From Meinhardsimonia xiamenensis (GTDB taxonomy: Bacteria > Pseudomonadota > Alphaproteobacteria > Rhodobacterales > Rhodobacteraceae), in assembly GCF_900102905.1 (NCBI RefSeq), contig NZ_FNFV01000003.1:372001-436000 (forward strand): a stretch of DNA of 64,000 nt. Reading direction: 5' to 3'. Under the pieces are notes generated by a model that did not search any database, was not told the DNA's origin, and worked only from the letters and a program-made list of their open reading frames with translations. The position numbers and the translations under genes were made by a program. Below, in pieces: positions 60,577 to 64,000 of this stretch (the stretch's first letter is position 1; every line of letters starts with the position of its first letter).

Positions 60577-62664
60577 ATGTTCAGAAGCGTCTCCCTTGCG
60601 CCCTGCCTTGCCTGCCTCACCGCCGGGCTTGCCCGCGCGCTTGGGCTCCTCGCGCTTGCGGCAGTCATCTCTGCTGCGCCGGCCAGCGCCGAGACACCGG
60701 AGGAAAAGGCCGAGCGCGTGGCGGGCGAGCTTGCGGATGTTCTGGCCCAAAGCCTTGCCCCGGCAGCGGGTGCAAGGCTCGAACATCACGCTGCGCCGGT
60801 GCCGCACTGGCGCCTTGTTGCGCCGGGGAAGGGCGTTCTCGCCGCCATCGGCTCGAGTCGGGAACTCGTCGCCTCCACGGGTTACTCTGGCCGGCCGCTC
60901 GACCTGGTGGTGGCCGTGGGGGTTTCCGGGCCGGGCCGGGGGAAGATCCTCGGCGTGCGGCTTGCCTCGCACGCGGAGCCGGTGCTCACACTGGGGCTCT
61001 CGGATGAAGATTTCGCCCGCTTCGCCGAGGGCTTTTCGGGAATCGACCTGAGCCGTCCGCTGGAAGAGGAGAACCGCCCGCCGCCCGCCATCGCCCGTGC
61101 CACCGTCACCAGCGGAGTGATGCGTGATGCCGTGCTTCGCACCGCGCGGCTTCTGGCGGAGGCCACGGGTGCGATCTCGGGCGGCGGAATCGACCGGACG
61201 GCATTCCGCCCCGCCGGCTGGGCCGAGCTTTCCGGGATCGGCGCGATTGCCACGGCGTCCCTGTCCTTGCAGGAGGCCCGCGCGCAGATGGCCAGTGCCA
61301 CTGTCCCGCCACCGGAAGGGGAGGGCGACTATGTCCGCCTTCATGTCGCTCTCATCGACCCGCCTACCATCGGGCGCAACCTTCTCGGCGAACACCTCTA
61401 CGCTCGCGCCATGGCCGAGCTTCTGCCCGGTCAGTCCGTGCTCTTCGTCGGCTCTTCGGGACTTGTCGGCCACCGCGGCACGCGCTGGCGGCGCAAGGGT
61501 GTGTTCGAGACGCTGACAATCCGTCAGGGGGAGACGCGCTTTCACCCCTCGGCGGAGGGCTTCATCGCTGTCGACAAGCTTGCCGCCGCGGATGCGCCGC
61601 CGCTCGAACAGATGAGCCTCTTCCGCCTGCCCGCCGAGGGCTTCGACCCTGCACAGCCTTTCACGGTGGAGCTGACCATCGCCCGCCCGGCGCGCGGAGG
61701 CGGCACGGCCGAGGCGCGGCTGGCCGTGAATTATGCAGTGCCGGCCGAGTTTCGCAGCGCGCCCACGGCGCCGCCCCCGGCAAGCTGGGAAGAGGCCTGG
61801 GCGGCGCGCTGGCCGGTCGTCGTCGGGGTGGGGGTGCAGCTCGGCGTGCTGTTTCTCATCCTTCTCTTCCAGACGGTTCTTGTCCGCCACAAGCGGCTGT
61901 GGCTGGGGCTTCGGGCGGGTTTTCTCGCCGTCACCTTCCTGTGGCTTGGCCTGTGGGTGGGTGGACAGCTTTCGGTGGTGCAGGTGGCGGCCTTCCTGCA
62001 TGCGCTTCTGTCGGGCTTTCGCTGGGAGACCTTCCTGATCGAGCCGGTGATCTTCACTCTCTGGTCCTTCGTGGCGCTGGGCCTTCTGTTCTGGGGCCGG
62101 GGGGTCTATTGCGGCTGGCTCTGCCCCTTTGGGGCGGCGCAGGAGCTTGCCAACATCGCCGCGCGCCGGCTCGGCATCCGCCAGATCGCCGTGCCGCATG
62201 CGGTGCATGAGCGGCTCTGGCTGATCAAATACACCGCCTTCGTCGCCATCATCGCGGTGAGCTTCCACTCGATGGAAAAGGCGCTCCTGCTCGCGGAGAT
62301 TGAGCCCTTCAAGACCGCCATCACGCTGCGAATGATGCGCGCCTGGCCCTTCGTCCTGTTTGTCGTGGCGCTGCTCGCGGCGGGGCTTTTCATCGAGCGG
62401 TTCTACTGCCGCTACCTCTGCCCGCTTGGCGCGGGGCTGGCGATTCCGGCGCGGCTGCGGATCTTCGACTGGCTCGACCGCCGCCCCCAGTGCGGGCGGG
62501 AGTGCCGGCTGTGCGAACAGCGCTGCACCGCCGGCGCCATCGACCCGATCGGACGCATCAACCCCAATGAGTGCCTGCTATGCCTGCGATGCCAGATGAT
62601 CTACCACGACCCGGAAACCTGCGTGGTGCTCAAGCGGCGCGCCCGCGCCGCGGCGACGACATGA
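60577..62664 (+). CDS. nirI: NosR-family regulator/electron donor NirI
   Basis: Membrane iron-sulfur flavoprotein needed for nirS expression or NirS activity, of the NosR/NirI family. 695 residues: signal/first helix (MFRSVSLAPCLACLTAGLAR and on), a periplasmic FMN-binding domain in which the covalent-FMN threonine is expected near IARATVTSGVM, then five helices and two cytoplasmic CxxxCP motifs (CGWLCPFGA, CRYLCPLGAG) and two [4Fe-4S] sites (CGRECRLCEQRC, CLLCLRCQ). The start at 60577 is the first ATG fitting a signal peptide. Divergent from nirS, with a shared FNR/DNR box. It overlaps nnrS (ATGA). Confidence 0.92.
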   Translation: MFRSVSLAPCLACLTAGLARALGLLALAAVISAAPASAETPEEKAERVAGELADVLAQSLAPAAGARLEHHAAPVPHWRLVAPGKGVLAAIGSSRELVASTGYSGRPLDLVVAVGVSGPGRGKILGVRLASHAEPVLTLGLSDEDFARFAEGFSGIDLSRPLEEENRPPPAIARATVTSGVMRDAVLRTARLLAEATGAISGGGIDRTAFRPAGWAELSGIGAIATASLSLQEARAQMASATVPPPEGEGDYVRLHVALIDPPTIGRNLLGEHLYARAMAELLPGQSVLFVGSSGLVGHRGTRWRRKGVFETLTIRQGETRFHPSAEGFIAVDKLAAADAPPLEQMSLFRLPAEGFDPAQPFTVELTIARPARGGGTAEARLAVNYAVPAEFRSAPTAPPPASWEEAWAARWPVVVGVGVQLGVLFLILLFQTVLVRHKRLWLGLRAGFLAVTFLWLGLWVGGQLSVVQVAAFLHALLSGFRWETFLIEPVIFTLWSFVALGLLFWGRGVYCGWLCPFGAAQELANIAARRLGIRQIAVPHAVHERLWLIKYTAFVAIIAVSFHSMEKALLLAEIEPFKTAITLRMMRAWPFVLFVVALLAAGLFIERFYCRYLCPLGAGLAIPARLRIFDWLDRRPQCGRECRLCEQRCTAGAIDPIGRINPNECLLCLRCQMIYHDPETCVVLKRRARAAATT

Positions 62665-63878
62665 CCGTGGCCCGGCGCCTGCTGTCGGAAGGCTTCCGGG
62701 CGTTCTTTTTCGCCGCGCTCGCCTTTGCCGTCGTCTCGATGCTGGCCTGGCTCTTGTGGCTCGCGGCCCCAGTGCTCGGCGAGACAGCACCGTTTCTTCC
62801 CTTTGGCGAAGAGCCGGTGCTGTGGCACGCACATGAAATGGTCTTCGGCTACGGCTCGGCGGCGCTGGGCGGCTTTCTTCTCACCGCCGTTCCCTCATGG
62901 ACGGGAACCCCGGCCGCACGCATGGGCTTCATCGGATTCGCCGCGGCGCTGTGGCTTGGCGGACGTCTCGCCGTATGGCTCGCGCCGCTCCTGCCGCCTC
63001 CGGCCGTGGCCCTTGCCGCGCTCGCCTTCCTGCCGGTGGTGATGGCGCGGGTGGCCGATCAGCTGCGCCGCCGGCCGAAGCCGCAGAACGTGGCCTTCCT
63101 TTTCTTCCTCGTGCTGGCCTGGCTGGCCGATCTGCGCGTGCAGATCGCCTGGATGCAGGGAGAAGACGCACATGCCGGGCTTCTGGCCGGGCTCCTGACA
63201 CTGGGAGCAATGATCGCGGTGATCGGGGGGCGCGTGACGCCTGCCTTCACACGCAACGCCATGAAGCGGGCCGGAGAGGCGGAGGCGCGCTGGCCCGTCT
63301 CGCTCAGGGCCGCCGATCTGGCGGCCATCTTCGCCACGACCGCGGCCGCCTTGCTGACGCTTCTTGGCAGCGAAGGCGCGCTCACGGCTGGCCTCCTTTG
63401 CCTTGCCGGGCTGGCGCAGCTTCTGCGCCTGATGCGCTGGCGGCTGGGCTTTGCCTTGGGCCAACCGATCCTCTGGTCGCTGCATCTGGGCATGGCGGCG
63501 CTCGGGCTGGGGCTCCTCGCGCTCGGGCTGTCCGGTTTCGGGCTCATGCCCGAGGGCGCGGCGGTACATGTTCTCGGCATCGGTGCTGTGGGCGGCATGA
63601 CGCTCGCGGTGATGAGCCGGGCGATCCTGGGCCACACGGGCCGGGGGCTGGTGGCGCCGGGGCCGGTGGCCTTGGCCTACGCGCTCCTGCCGCTCGCCGC
63701 CCTGACGCGCGCCGGTGCGGAATGGGCCGGTGCCGGGCTCTACCTCGCGCTCCTCGTCGGCGCCGCGCTCCTGTGGGTCGCGGCATTCGCGGCAACGCTT
63801 GCCGCGCTCTGGCCGGCGATCTCGGGGCCGCGCGCCGATGCGGGCGCCGCGCCCCCACCGCAGGGGATACGGCCATGA
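62661..63878 (+). CDS. nnrS: NnrS family membrane protein
   Basis: 405-residue membrane protein with about 12 helices, of the NnrS family linked to nitric oxide and nitrosative stress; it binds haem and copper in Rhodobacter (from memory). The start LLSEGFRAFFFAALAFAVVS and HAHEMVFGYGSAALGGFLLT (histidine ligands) and GGRVTPAFTRNAMK are conserved. The ATG overlaps the nirI stop by 4 bp, and its own stop overlaps the next gene (ATGA at 63875), so nirI-nnrS-nirX are one transcript. In Paracoccus nirX directly follows nirI, so nnrS is an insertion. Confidence 0.92.
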   Translation: MTVARRLLSEGFRAFFFAALAFAVVSMLAWLLWLAAPVLGETAPFLPFGEEPVLWHAHEMVFGYGSAALGGFLLTAVPSWTGTPAARMGFIGFAAALWLGGRLAVWLAPLLPPPAVALAALAFLPVVMARVADQLRRRPKPQNVAFLFFLVLAWLADLRVQIAWMQGEDAHAGLLAGLLTLGAMIAVIGGRVTPAFTRNAMKRAGEAEARWPVSLRAADLAAIFATTAAALLTLLGSEGALTAGLLCLAGLAQLLRLMRWRLGFALGQPILWSLHLGMAALGLGLLALGLSGFGLMPEGAAVHVLGIGAVGGMTLAVMSRAILGHTGRGLVAPGPVALAYALLPLAALTRAGAEWAGAGLYLALLVGAALLWVAAFAATLAALWPAISGPRADAGAAPPPQGIRP

Positions 63879-64000
63879 CCCTCACCCGACGCCGCTTTCT
63901 CGTCACGGCCTCGCTCGCGGGGCTCGCCGCTGCCTTCGGGTACGCCGCGCCTGCGCCGGAGGTCATCTGGCGCGGGCGGGTGTTCGGGGCCGAGGCCTCG
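63875..64000 (+). CDS. nirX: Start of an ApbE-like protein, probably NirX (partial)
   Basis: Only the first 42 residues are inside the window. The product starts MTLTRRRFLVTASLAGLAAA, a twin-arginine export signal, and continues APEVIWRGRVFGAEAS, which resembles the first strand of ApbE-type FMN transferases (GxxFGA). In Paracoccus, NirX, the paralogue of NosX, flavinylates NirI/NosR, so its placement after nirI and nnrS fits. The 4-bp overlap with nnrS shows it belongs to the same operon. Confidence 0.7.
   Translation, partial: MTLTRRRFLVTASLAGLAAAFGYAAPAPEVIWRGRVFGAEAS

Overview
The window is a 64 kb piece of a high-GC alphaproteobacterial chromosome, most probably from the Rhodobacterales (Rhodobacter/Paracoccus relatives). 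This rests on several points: a recA promoter with the Rhodobacter-type SOS box GTTC-N7-GATC plus a second GAAC-N7-GAAC box; a CckA hybrid kinase preceded by a CtrA site; a zwf-pgl-pgi operon; a suf operon led by an IscR that lacks the usual cysteine triad; and a Paracoccus-like nirI / nirSECF(DL)GHJN arrangement. I see no rRNA, CRISPR array, prophage or insertion sequence. Three tRNA genes are present: Glu-TTC, Arg-CCG and Cys-GCA.

Positions 1-9.3 kb hold the end of glpX, an isochorismatase-like hydrolase, recJ, tRNA-Glu, an acyl-CoA dehydrogenase with the active-site signature I recall for 3-sulfinopropionyl-CoA desulfinases, cobalamin genes (cobB divergent from cbiD-cobK), an AlkA-type DNA glycosylase, a small serine hydrolase and a VOC protein. 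From 9.4 to 31.3 kb come an HNH nuclease, an orphan radical SAM enzyme, the Entner-Doudoroff/pentose-phosphate entry operon zwf-pgl-pgi behind a LacI-type operator, a TDT-family transporter, guaB, an RsmB-like methyltransferase, cckA, a sulfotransferase-like gene, recA, alaS, a DUF1330 gene, typA, an SMR efflux gene, icd and an alpha/beta hydrolase. A dispersed 21-bp element with an associated hairpin occurs three times in this part, at gene ends.

Positions 31.4-39.8 kb carry an iron-sulfur assembly operon: iscR, a class I cysteine desulfurase, sufB, a DUF486 membrane gene, a 59-residue membrane ORF, sufC, sufD, two polytopic Yip1-like genes and sufS. A palindrome resembling the Irr/iron control element overlaps its likely promoter. 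phoX follows under a PHO box with three 11-bp-spaced units.

Positions 42-51.5 kb hold a dihydrodipicolinate-synthase-like aldolase, a glutathione transferase, and then a probable shikimate/quinate catabolic island: shikimate/quinate dehydrogenase, a three-gene TRAP transporter and a QuiC-type dehydroshikimate dehydratase, divergent from a TetR regulator and an HSL-family esterase. The module would import the ring acid, oxidise it to 3-dehydroshikimate and convert that to protocatechuate.

Positions 51.6-64 kb are a denitrification cluster. Cytochrome cd1 nitrite reductase (nirS) heads a leftward operon with the complete haem d1 assembly set (nirE, C, F, D-L fusion, G, H, J, N). NosR-like nirI, nnrS and the start of an ApbE-like nirX run rightward. 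A single perfect TTGAC-N4-GTCAA FNR/DNR box lies between the two arms. The ring-breaking, haem d1 and metal-centre enzymes all depend on iron-sulfur chemistry, but placing them near suf is only a positional observation.
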